Of a stretch of 64,000 bases of DNA, positions 42,936 through 55,704 are shown one piece after another. The notes below the pieces were generated by a model, which was given only the letters and a program-made list of their open reading frames with translations, searched no databases and was not told the DNA's origin. Each line of letters opens with the position of its first letter. The first letter of the stretch is position 1. The translations under genes were made by a program, and so were the position numbers. Source of the DNA: Macrotis lagotis (taxonomy: Eukaryota > Chordata > Mammalia > Peramelemorphia > Peramelidae); assembly GCF_037893015.1 (NCBI RefSeq), contig NC_133658.1, positions 17,976,268-18,040,267 on the forward strand, given 5' to 3'.

Positions 42936-43830
42936 TCCCCAGAACTGAAGGTCACCAGTCAGACAAGCAATGTAGACTCTCGGGAGAGCAGATAAGAACC
43001 ATGATGTAACCAGATCATCCTGAGAGCATTCCACTTAGGACAAAGTCTTTGCTTTCAGTTTTTCACATAATCAGAATTTAATATTATCTTGGCTACTTAA
43101 AAATCTTTGGGTTTTTCTGGCTAATGAAGTGAAGTGGGAGAATTCCACCAATCTTTTCATTCCAATTCACAGGCACAATCAACATGGCTCCTTATGGGCT
43201 GCCCACCAACTCATGGAACTGTGCGATTTTGAAGGTACCTCAGCAGCCTTCTAATTCAATGCATCCTAAACAGTTACTCCTTTTACCTCACCAAAAGATG
43301 GTAATCCAACCTTACCTTTTATCAAAGAGCACACCATACACACTAATGAATTATTGCTACGTTGGCGATAAGAAATAGCCCAGATGTGAGTCTCTCATTG
43401 TTAGATACACAGGATATGGTAAGTCCATGTGAGGAAGAGAATCCCAACTTAGCATTGTTTTATAGAAGCAAGACAAAAAATGCCTCTTATAGACAGGGAA
43501 AAAACTCTAGGGTCTCTTCTGGATAACCAGGAAACTCTTTGGAGGTCCAAATGGCTGTGGGTTGAAGGTAAATGCTTAAAGATCATGTACAGGTTGTAAT
43601 CAATTTTAGAATTCTGTAAGTGAGTGAAGAAAGTATGCAATGGCCTTGGAACATGGCCTTGGGGGGGGAGCTTTCAAAAAAAAATCAGTCCAAGTTCAAT
43701 GTCATTCTACATGAGAGGTGATGGAAAATAAAGACAATGGCGCATTGTCTTTGGGAGGCTGGTCTTGAGACAGACCTTCCGTGTTGGCAACTCCCAAAAT
43801 ATTAGACAGATCCTGAGGAAGAGTACAGCT

Positions 43831-43935
43831 TCATTGTGATCCTGGCTCCGATGAGAGGACTCCGGACTTGCGGGCCTTGGGAGGGGGAGGTGGCGGGGCC
43901 TTGCCTTCTCGGCGGATGGGAAGTGGGGGTGCAAC
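43831..43935 (-). CDS. DOCK5: DOCK5 last coding exon and stop
   Basis: Acceptor tgttctctcag. Encodes [20 protein letters not shown] then [14 protein letters not shown] and TGA (minus strand, 43833-43831). APPLPIRR resembles the PxLPx(K/R) class bound by Crk-type SH3 domains. Confidence 0.95.
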   Translation of the reverse strand, partial: VAPPLPIRREGKAPPPPPPKARKSGVLSSEPGSQ

Positions 43936-46900
43936 CTGAGAGAACAGATGTATAATGGGGCAAAGTCAAGAGAAAAGGACTTTCTTTCTTATTCCTATCT
44001 CATGGGTTACTTATTTCTCTACTATATTATTTCTCTACAATATTTTATTTCTCTATTATATATTTATTTATTTAGGCCAACCAGGCCTTCAAATGTTTCA
44101 AATCTCATATAGCCACACACTGTGCACATCAGCCAGGGGTCTGGTCTGGCTGCCTACCCCTTCTTACCTCCACCCATTTTTCACTTCTTGTTCTGGGAAC
44201 ATTGATAAAAAAATTAATCATGTCTTCTCTAGAACCCCATTTATTATTTTTGTGATTCCCCAGAGCAAAACTCCCTTCTCTGAGCACTCCCCAAGGGATT
44301 GTCTCGATTTTATTCTTTTATCCCCAGAGTTTGGAATCTAATAATTGCCTAATGGATGCTTTTCCTCCCCTCCTTTCTTCTTTTCTCTCTCCATCCCTTC
44401 CCTCCTCCATTCTTTTCTTCTATCCTCTCTTTCTTCTGTTCTTTCTTCCTCTCTCTCTCCTTCCTTCCTTCCTTCCTTCCTTCCTTCCTTCCTTCCTTCC
44501 TTCCTTCCTTCCTTCTTTCCTTTCTATTAGCCACTCAGAGCCCTAGATAATTCTTCAACATTGTAAGAGTTTCAGTAAAATTGCTGATTTGTACCAGGAA
44601 AGGGAATTTCCCTACCAGAAGCTCCCCTCAAAACCCATCAAGTCATGGGTACTGACCCATTCTTCATCCCACCCTTGCTACCCCATCTCGAGGAGAAGAT
44701 GGAGGATAAGGCCGCTTGTTTGTTCCAGACGTGAAATAGGAGCCAGTCAGATAGAACTGTCTCTCCTTACGGCAGCCTGGGAAACTCCCTGGCCAGTGAA
44801 AGGATCATCATTCTTGAGCTAGGACTTCTCCAAGCACCATCAGCTCCAATCCCTTACCTCAACTGAATTCCTCTGGCTACTGGTCTCGTAGGGCTTGCTC
44901 TTGGGAGGGGGTGGGGGTGGGACAGAAGACACCACTCCATCTGCTTGCAATGTTGGAGAGCCTGGAAAAGATGGAAATAAAAGGTCACATAGGGAGAAAA
45001 GCAGCATGCAGATTAAAGTTTGGGCCCTGGCATTTGGGAGGCTCCTTTCTATTCATCTCTATTAAAATTCCCAAACTCCAACTTTGTTCTTTGTTTGCTT
45101 AAATTGAACTGAAAAGATCTGGTCAACCCAGATGCTTATGATTTCAATACTTTTTAGCAAGGATAAGTCTCTTTACCTCTTCGAAATTTAGTTTCCTCAC
45201 TTGCAAAATAGGGATAATGATACCCATGCTGCCTAAATTTAAAAGATTGTTCAAATTGGTTCAGCAGCTATACATTATTAAGTGCCTACTGTATGTAGAA
45301 TACCACACTATATATTGGAAGACTCAAAAATGATAGCATCCTGATCCTTACAGAGAAGGGAGGAGATGAAACAGTCATAAAAAATAATATATAACATATG
45401 GATTGGGGCCACATAAGCTATGTTTTATAAATAGCTCTCAGAGAGAAAAGTTGATAGCTGTTGGGAAAATCAAGATTACCTTCATGGAGGCAATGGCTCT
45501 TAAATTGGGAGGAGAGGTCAAAGTTCAAAAGGGGGGGCAACTAGGTGGCAGTGGATAGAGCACCGGCCCTGGAGTTGGGAGGACCCAAGTTCAAATGCAG
45601 CCTCAGACACTTAATAATGACCTAGCTGTGTGGCCTTGGGAAAGCCACTTCACTCCATTGCCTAGCAAAAACCTAAAAAAATAAAAATTCGAAAGGGAAG
45701 AGGGCAAGGGAGGGCATTCCACATAGAAGAAGCAGTGCAAACAGAGGCCTGGAGATAAGGCAACACAGAGCAGTTGTCAGCTTTATGGAGTGAAGAGAGC
45801 CTGCAGAAATGGTGATAGGAGAAAGAACAGTCAAAGCAGATGAGGCCTAGAGAGTGTGGCCAGCCAAGCAAGGCAAACTTCACTAGAAAGGGGAATTACA
45901 CCTGGACTCTAGGACAGTACCAGTCTCAAAGTAAGGGGCCTATTAAGCTTCTTGAGAATAGGGATTATTCCATTCTTTGTACCTGGATCCCCCGTCCTTA
46001 GCATAGTACAGGGCATAGTAGGAGCTTAATAAATCCTTGATATCTTGATAGCTGAATTTACATGAAATTGAAGTAGGATGACTGAGGAGGGGATTAGTGA
46101 AGTAGCTGAAGTGCCATATTGGCAGTTAGCAGCTAGGTGGGATAATGGACAGAGGAATGGCTCAGGGCTCAGGAAGACCCAAGTGCAAATCTGACTGCAG
46201 GCACTCTACTAGCTATGTAACCTTGGGCAAGCCAGTGAGCCTGTTTCCTTAACTGTCAAATGGAGATAATCATAGCGCCTACCTCTTGGTATGTCTGTAA
46301 GGTTCAAATTTGTAGAGCACTTAGTGCAATGTCTGAGACATAGAAACTGCTATGCAAATACTTGCTATGATTAATTCATTTGCTTATTTAGGCACCATGC
46401 TATAGGCACTGGAGGTATGGATGCTATATATGAAAGTCTCTGTCTTTGAGGAGCTGACAATTCAGGTTTGTACAAAAATGGAAATAGGAATGGAATGAAT
46501 GGGACAGGTGAGAACAGGTGTATAAGACATGGTGAGTGATGGAGAAGAGAGAGAGAAAGATCAGCATTATCAAAGATTTAGGGCTCAGAGGGACACTTAA
46601 GTCCAAATTTTATATATAGGTGAGGAAACAGAGGACCAAAGAAATAAAATCATTTGCTTAAGGTCATCCATGTATTAAGTGGAAGAGTACAGGATTTAAA
46701 TCGAGGACTCATGACTCCATTATTCTTTTTCCTGGATCATGTCTTTCCAAAAGTCAAACTTTGACTTGAGTATCAAATGAGTTCCTGGGTATTAAAGTGT
46801 TTTGTACCCCGAATACACAATATAAATGTAGGGTATTATTGAGGTTACTATCATTCTTCCTTTTATAACTGTTGTCAATGGCACCAAACAGATTTAGAAG

Positions 46901-49900
46901 ACCCAGATACAGCACAGACATGGTGGCATGGATGATTATGTTCTTCTGTCCCCAAGAGTTGAAAAAATGAGAGCGAAGAGAACTTACTTTGTGTTTTGGG
47001 TGTTTTCGGGGTCAGCGGCGGTGGGCTCAGGGGCATAGATGTGGGCAGGGGGGACAATGTCAGCCGACTGTCCATTAACTGGAGACTCTTGGGTCTTTGT
47101 ACTTTGCTACCAGGACTCTAAGGGAGAAAAAGACAAGGAATAAAAGGAGCAATATTGCCTCAATGTGGAGGCCAAATGACTTTCCATATTTGAGTACTTC
47201 CCTCTGGACAAGAGGAGTGATGGAGAAGCGAGAGTATATCAAAGGCTTTCATCACTCTAACCAAAGAATACAATGGAGTGGAGTCCAATATGGCTAAAGT
47301 TTTTGAAAGGATAAACTGATGTTCAGTGGGGTCTTCCTGGACCAAAGGAGCATAGATTGAGAACTAGAAGGAGCACTGGGGGCCATTTCATCCCTCTCTC
47401 CCACCTCCCCCCCAGTTTTATAGATGAGGAAACAGAAGCATGCAGAGGTTAAGGAACTTGCTCATGGTCACACAGTGGGAGAATCTCTGAGGCAGGATTT
47501 GAACTCAGCTCCTCCTGATTCTAGGTCTAGAGGTTTATAATGTAGCACATAGTGACTGGACCTCAGTTTTAGGAGTATCAGAGTTTAAATCTTGCCCCCT
47601 TGGATATGTAATTAACTCTGTGACTTCTGTGTCTACTTAACATTGAGAGCCTCAGTTTCCTCATAAACTAAGATTTGGGACCTCTAAGATTGCTTCCACC
47701 TCTAAATCTATGATGTTATTGTGACTCTGTGATTCAATGTTCTTTCTAGTCTGCATCATCCATATTCCCTTTTCCTCCCAAAGTGGCCCAGGAAAAATAA
47801 CCACAAAAACCCTCTATGTCTCCCCTCAGCCCCTGTTAAAGAGTTTGGGAATTGAGTCATGAAGCAGGAATGCAAAGGACCACGGGCTAAAGGTCTGGTC
47901 CCACTCACTGACATGAGAAGCAAGAGCTGGTGTCCACCAGGAACCTCTAGCTCTTGGGGGATCCCTTGGTCTAACCCCAGTGGCCAGTAGATCCACTGGG
48001 AAATGAGCTGTAGTCTGGGTTCTAACTGGAAGTCATGGTGATGGAGGATCCATCCCTGACTCCAGGTTCCTATTCTTCCAGAGAAGATGGGCTTATGTCC
48101 ACTGTGACCTTACCAATAACTCAGCTTCTGGCTCTCTCTCAGCAATGACTTGGGATTTGCTGATGTTCCGGTCTTTCCGTTTGAACTTGCTGATCCGGTT
48201 ATCACTGTCTTCTCGGAGGGACAGTTCTTCCACCCTGGCACCTGATGAAGCTCGCCGCTCCAGGAGGGGTTCCAGAATGGATCTGTGGTCCAGGCAAAAG
48301 GATAACATCTCATATATTTATCCCTCTCCCCAAATCCCAGGTCACTCTCCCTGCCAACCATCGACCTGAAGGAGGGATCTGGGAATGGGTATTGAACAGG
48401 AAGTGACAGTGTCTTGAAAATAACAGATGTTTATCATAATTAAATTTTATTTTTTAAAATTAATTAGTAAATTAATTAAATTAAAAAATAAAATGAATAC
48501 AAATTAAATTATAAAATTAATTATTAAAATTCTATTAATTTAGTTCAGTTAACAAACGTTAACTGAACTAAATTCATAGAATTGATTTAATCCAACCCTA
48601 ATTTGTCTTAAACTTTCTATATTTCATTCACGTGGTAGAAAAATATTCACAAAGGGACTCAGGTAGATGGTGCGTTGAAAGAATGTAGACTTTGGAATCT
48701 GGAGGACCTGAGTTCAAATCTGGCCTCAGACCCTAGCTGTGTGACCCTTAACCCGGATTGCCTCCAAAAATAGAAATACCCTCAAAAGATCTGGATTTTG
48801 ATCTTGAATCTGCTAATGATGCCTTATGGGATCTTTGCTTAGCCATAAAATAGGGGTCATCAATCTTGCGTTCCTTTACCTGGAAATATTGTGGTAAGGC
48901 TCCGACAGGGAGAACAGAAAATCAGTACAAAAGGAACATCAGACTTATTTTTATAACTGTTATTTGCAGCTTCACTTAATTCTCCCCAGGGTCATTGTTA
49001 CTTGAGAGAATGAAAACAACAACAGCAAAGGACCTCCAACTCGATATGACACTAATACTGGTTTCTGCCCCTTTGCTCCTTTCAGTTTTAGGAAGTCTAC
49101 AGGGAGGAGGTGGGTCCTTCTACTCCTGCAGATCCTTTTCTAGTTAGATATCCTTGGGCCTATGTCATTTTAAAGCTTTCCATGACACGATCTCATTCAT
49201 TCCTGAAGCCGCCATATGAAATGGCATTGTCGTCATTCCTGTTTTACAGTTAAGAAGACTGAGACCGAGACAGGTTACGTGACTTGTCTAGCACAACTCA
49301 GCTAGGAAGCGACTGAAGCAGAGTTTTAAATTGGAGTTTCTTGATTTGAGTTCAAGGCCCTGTGTTTTAAGCTGTTTTGTCTCTTGGAAATGCTTGATCA
49401 CATCATCACTGAGGGACAGATGATGCAATGGAAGGAGCTATGAGTTTGTAATCAAAGGAACTGGGTTCAAATTCTGCTTCTGCTATTTGTGACATTTGTT
49501 GATGCTGTTTAGTTATTTTCAGTCCCACTCAACTCTTCATGATCCCATGTGGGGTTTCTCTGGCAGAGATGCTGGAGTGATTTGCCATTTCTTCCTCCAG
49601 CTCATCAATAGATGAGGAAACAGGGAGAAATGACTTGCCCAGGGTCACACAGTAAGGCAATGTATGTTAGATTTGAATACAGGAAAATGAGTCTTTGCCA
49701 AGAAAACCCCAAATGAGATCATGAAGAGTTGGCTACAACTGAAACAACTGAACAGCACGGATACTATAGATAGTCACTGTGCCGAAGGCAACCCCAAAAA
49801 CAAAATCAGTCCTTCCCTCAGGGCCCTTATATTCTCCCCAGAGGCTGCAATAGCAGGTAACTGGAAAGGTTATTTTAGGAAGGAGAGAACAGTAACAAGC

Positions 49901-52900
49901 ATGGTAACTTCCCAGACAGGGGCTTTTAAAAACATGTTTAACGTTTTTAATTTAATTTAATTATTTAATTTTAGAATACATTTAATATTTTTAAATTTAA
50001 ATTTTAAAATTTAAAAATATTTTGATGATTATATTTCGGTCTAGTAGTTTCCCTTGTAATCCTGCAAGTTTTATTTTCTGTATTTCAATCCATGAGTCTG
50101 AGAATGGGTACAAAGGTTTCCCCAGACTAATGAAGGATCCAGAACCCCAAAGGGTTAAGAATCTCTGATGCAAGGACAGTGTTTAGGAAAGAGCCTAGGG
50201 ATGTGAGGGGAGATGGATAAGGAAGACAGAGGCATGAAGGCAGGCAAGAGTTCTCCATTTAGGGAACAGGTCGGCTGGAAGCCAGAGTGCCTGGAGGGAC
50301 AGCATGTGAACTAAGAATGTTATGAACATTTTGTTTTTGTCTTTTTAAGTGGGAGGGAGGGACGTGGGAGGAAGAGAAAATAGATTTTTGTTAATTAAAA
50401 TATGAAAGAAAAATAAATTCGGCATGTAAAGGTAGGCAGAAGCCAGGTTGCAAAGCTTTAGGTGCTAAGTTGGGGAGATTGTATTTTATCCTAGAGGCAA
50501 CAAGGAGTCATTGAAATTTCTAGGGTAGAGAGCAATATAGTCAGATGTGTGTCTTAGGAAGATTCTTTATAATAATAAGATGATGTTACAGCCTGAGGAG
50601 GCCACACACTGTGTTGTTCATCAGTGACAAGTATCTGCGATGGATCTATTCATAGTCCTTGTAACCAAAGGCTCAGTTTTTACACGAAGCAGTTACTCAC
50701 CCATCTGATCCTGGCCTGGAGGGAGTGCTATCCGAGGAGGTGGAAGATGTAGAAACCACCGAGGAAGCCACCGATGTGACAGACAGTCTCCTTAGGGTGG
50801 AAGACATGATGTATGGCAGCACCACAGACCCCGTCCGGTTCTGTTTCCTCTCTGTCAAGGTGGGAGGCTGAAGAGCATAAGAAACATCAAGTCTATGGGC
50901 ACAATCTGCGGTGGACTCGTTTAAGTCAATTTCCAGGAGGTACCAAGGAGAGGGAAAGTAGAAGCAAGGGCATCCCATCCATGGAAAAGGGGGGAAAGGA
51001 CCAACAGCAAGAACCTTGATCGATAACCTTGATGTATAATCAAGATCTATAATCTTGATGACTGATGACGATTTCTCCTCTTGGTAGAGAGGTAGGCAAC
51101 TATGGGTGGGAAATGTTTCACACTCTACTGAATGTAGCTAAAGTGTCATTTTGCTCAACTTAACTGTTGTTCCATGTTAAAAGTTGAGGTTGTTAGATAG
51201 GAAGATGAAAGTGATGTAAAAAAATTCAAAAAACATAAAACAAAGCAATATCTTTGTCTGTTGGTCAAACCTCAAAAATTCCCTCAGTCCTTCTTCTTCC
51301 AATTTTTAAAGAATTTTATTTATTGAAAGCAATGGAGTTAAGTGACTTGCCCAACGGTCACACATCTAGGCAATTATTAACTGTCAGATATGAACTCAGG
51401 CCTTCCTGACTCCAGGGTTGGTGCTCTATCCATTGTACCACCTTAGCTGCCCCCTTTCAATTTTTTTTTTAATGAATACTGGTAGAGAGGAAGAATGTTG
51501 AACTGAAGTTATAGTGATGGATGTAGACCTTTCAGTTACAGTTTTGGAAATAAAGGAACATCTGGCTCCAATAGGAAAAAAGTCAGATTATACTCAATAA
51601 AGGATGTGTAACTTGGTTATTACTAATCAACAGATACCTGTTTGTGAAGCATGCTTGAATGCAATGGACATTTCTGAGAAGGGTCACCAGGCCCCTGTTA
51701 GGTCAGGTACATAGTCTCCTTAGAGTTCTCACTTACCTAGAAAGTCACTTAAGCTTATGACTGAAAGGGGAAAGAAATAAGCCAGTATATGCAACATTTT
51801 TCACCAAGAGGCATCTGTCTTATGGCCAAGAGGACCTAAAAGTACCCATTCTCTGGAACAAAGATTAGACATTGCAATTATGTCATATTTCAAAGCATAT
51901 TCAAAATCGATACACTCTGGATATGTCATTTTATGATCATGTCATGAAAAGTTAGGAAAGAAGCTTGAAATGCCTCTTTTAGAGGTAAGGGTAGAAAAGG
52001 AGAGTTCTCAAGATCTTAAAAACAAGTGATGGAGGCAATTACAAAAAATAGAAGAGATTATCTTAATGGCATGAAATTTAAAAGATGAGAAAAGATAGGT
52101 AGAGTTAATGTTGGAGGAGGCAGACTGATGCATTGCTGGTAGAGTTCTGAGATTATACAACCATTCTGGAAAGCAATTTGGAATTATGTAAATAAAGTGA
52201 TTAAAATGTCCATATCCTTTGACCCCAGGATTCTCTTGTCATTGTCACTGACTAAAAGAAAAATCTTCATATTCCCCCGTATATTTATAGCAGCACTTTT
52301 CATGATAGGAAAAACTGGAAATAAAGAAGGTACCTATGAACTGCAAAATGGCAAAACAAACTGTGGTATAGGAATCTAATGGAATGTTACTGCATTTTAG
52401 GAAAAGATGAATACAGCGATGCAGAATATAGAAAAGATTTCTATGAACTGATGAAGGATAAAATTAGAAAATCCAGAAAAATAAATATATAGTGTCTTTA
52501 ACAATAAAAAAATGGAAAAACAAACCCAAAGCCATTGATGTTGAGAAAACAGAAAGACTAAGATTGACCCCCCAAAGAGATATGAGAACATCCTATTTCC
52601 AACTCCTTTAAAGAGGTGAGAAAAGTGGCAGTGGGGCAATTCATGGGTGTGGAACATTGCATATTGATGACTATTTTTATATCTAACTATTGATTGCCAT
52701 TGCTGAATTTTTTCTTCTCATTTCTCTTTTTTATGAAGAAATCTGGGCAATAACAAAAGATTAAAAAAGATATAAATAATATCTTTTAAGAAGCAATAAA
52801 GGCATTAATAAAACATTAAACAAAAGAAGGAAATTGGGGGATTGCTATGTTGTAGTCTAGAGAACCTGGAGGTTGGATATTTAGACCATCCTATTCTCAG

Positions 52901-55666
52901 ACAAAAGCTTACCAGAGTGATCACTCCATAGAGTTTCTCCACCTTCTCCCTGAGCTCCCGGAAACAGGTGGTCAGCCGGTCATGTAGGGGTTTCAGCTGC
53001 TCTGTCAGCTTCTCCCCATGAATTCGGATTCCTTCTCCAAGGAGGGGCATCTGGAGAAGTGAACACAGGAGCAGGGAAGGGGGTCAGTTTAAGAATGGGC
53101 ATTGTTACACGAGAGGATAAAACAGGATCCAGTCTCAAATCACATATTTTGACAAAGGGTCATGGAAGTAGAGCTAGAAAGTACCCCAGGGAGTAGTAAT
53201 CCAGCTTACTCATTTTACAAACAAGGCAACTGAGGCACAGAGTGATAAAATGATTTTCCCAGGGTTCCACAACTAGTAAATATCTGAGTTGAGATTTGAA
53301 TTCCTCCCTTCTAAGGTTTTACTATTTAACTACAGGCAACTCTTTTTCATGCCAGGGAAAAATGAACCAAAGGAGGAACATTTTTCACCAAGAGGCATCC
53401 ACCTTAGGACCAAGAGCAACCAAGAGTACCCAAGAGTACCCATTCTGTGGAACAAAGATTAGTCATTGCAATTGTGTCATGTTCCACAGTATATTCAAAA
53501 TTGATATGTCAGTTTATGATCATGTCATAAAAAAGTAGGAAAGAAGCTTGAAATGCATTTTTTGGATTCACATGAGAACATGAAGTCTCAAAATGGTAAT
53601 TCATTAAAACTCAACAGAAGGTAAAAAGATACTCTTGGTCAGTCTAAAATCAGGGTCCCTAATGGCCAAGTGCCTGGGCCCTCCTGTGTCATTGACTGGT
53701 AGTTTCCAAGATCCTTTGTGGTCTCTAGAATATCCAGTGTGATCCACTGGATGGGGATGATTCCCTGCCCATTAGAACTTTTCCTCTGCAGGACAGTCAT
53801 CTCACAGTGCATACCTGTAAGGCAATTAGGTGTTTGAGCAACTCGATCTTCTCCTGATCCTCGGGATGCTCTTGTTGGTACTTTTCCGTGAAAAAGGCCT
53901 ATGGACACAGAGCAGAGAAGAAGCAAGTATGAGACATACCCACCTGTGGATGGCATTCCAAGGTGTTGGATGAAGTCTGTGAGGATTTGGGGAACCAGAA
54001 ATACAGGGGTACTTTCTGTGTGAGAATCACACAATCATAGAATTTGGAGCTAGGAAGAATCTCAGATGATATCTGATTAAAATCCTTTATTTTACAAATG
54101 GGGAAACTGAGGTCCAAGGATACGAAGTAATTCACTCTAAGTAACAACCTGAACATCGTTTTAAAAAGTGTTCGGGGTGGGGCATAGCTAGGTGGTGCAG
54201 AGCACCGGCCCTGTACTCAGGAAGACTTGAGTTCAAATGTGACCTCAGACACTTAATAATTACCTAGCTGTGTGACCTTGGGCAAGTCACTTAACCCCTT
54301 TGCCTTGCAAAAAAAATATTTTTTTTAAAAAAAAGTGTTCTGGGTAATATGATCAGAAAGGACAATGATCAATGTTGGAAGGGATGTGGGAAATCTTGGA
54401 CACTGATACATTGTTGGTGGATCTGTGAACCCATCCAACCTTTCTGGAGAGCAATTTGGAATTACACCCAAAGGGCAATAAAAATATGCATGTCCTTTGA
54501 TCCAGCAATACCACTACTGGGTCTATACCCTGAAGAGATCATGAAAAGGGGGGAAAAATCACTTGTACAAAAATATGCCCTGTTTGTGATGGCAAAGAAT
54601 TGGAAACTGAGTGAATGTCCATCAATTGGGGAATGGCTTAATAAACTATGATATATATACATATATGTATATGTGATAAACACTAGTGTTCTATTAGAAA
54701 CCAGGAGGGATGGGAATTCAGGGAAGCCTGGAAGGATTTGCATGATGCTGAGTGAGATTAGCAGAACCAAAAGAACAGTAACATGGGGGTGATGATCAAC
54801 CCTGATGGACTTGCTCATTCCATCTATGCAACAACCAGGGACAATGTGGGGCTGTCTGCGATGGAGAATACCAGTTGTATCCAGAGAAAGAGCTGTGGAG
54901 TTTGAACAAAGACCAAGGACTATTAGCTTAAATTTAGAAAAAAAAAACCCTGATATCTTATTGTCTGATCTTTATATCTCTTATACTTTATGTTTCTTCC
55001 TTAAGGACATCTCTCTCTCATCACATTCAATTTGGATCAATGTAGACCATGGAAACAATGGAAAGACTGACAGAATGCCTTCTGTGGGGGATTGGGGGAG
55101 GGAAACAAGATTAGGGGGGGAAAATTGTAAAATTCAAAAATAAGTAAATAAATTAAAAAAAAACTTTAAAAAAATAAGTGTGCTGGAGAGGCAGCTAAGC
55201 GGCGCAGTGGATAGAGCACTAGCCCTGAAGTCAGGAGGCCCTGAGTTCAAATCTGGCCTCAGACAATAATTACCTAGCTGTGTGACCTTGGACAAGTCAC
55301 TTAATCCCATTGCCTTCAATAAATTAAAAAAAAATTATAAAGTGTGCTGGAAGGGACCTGGAAGGCCATGTGATTCATCCTCCTCATTTGACACGTGGAA
55401 AAACTGAGGCCTACAATCATAAAACATCTTACTCATAGTCACATATATTTGCATCTTTTAAACTCAAAGAGACCTGGAATAATCCCCCCGTTTAATGAGT
55501 CCCCAAAACACGGCCCAATCAAATACAGAACTAGACCTGGAGTCAAAAATTGAGTTTAAATCTGACCTCTGATATTTACTGGTCAAGTCCCTTGACCTGG
55601 ATTTGTCTGCCATGTAACAGGTGCTAGATAAATGACAGTTATTATCATTATTACTATTACTATTAT

Positions 55667-55704
<38 letters not shown>

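Larger units (their letters stand above)
37975..43830 (-). other. DOCK5: possible DOCK5 3' untranslated region
   Basis: Sequence downstream of the DOCK5 stop. The minus strand has AATAAA at 37980-37975 followed by a GT-containing stretch, a plausible end. The segment holds a minisatellite, an L2 3' end, a hAT-like fragment and two SINEs. The true cleavage site may be much nearer the stop. Confidence 0.35.

Noticed and set aside
43955-44341. 128-codon plus-strand open frame
   Set aside because: Low-complexity AT/pyrimidine-rich intron sequence antisense to DOCK5, with no splice or domain support.
54349-54651. 100-codon plus-strand open frame
   Set aside because: It is the C-terminal end of L1 ORF2 in a truncated LINE, not a host gene.
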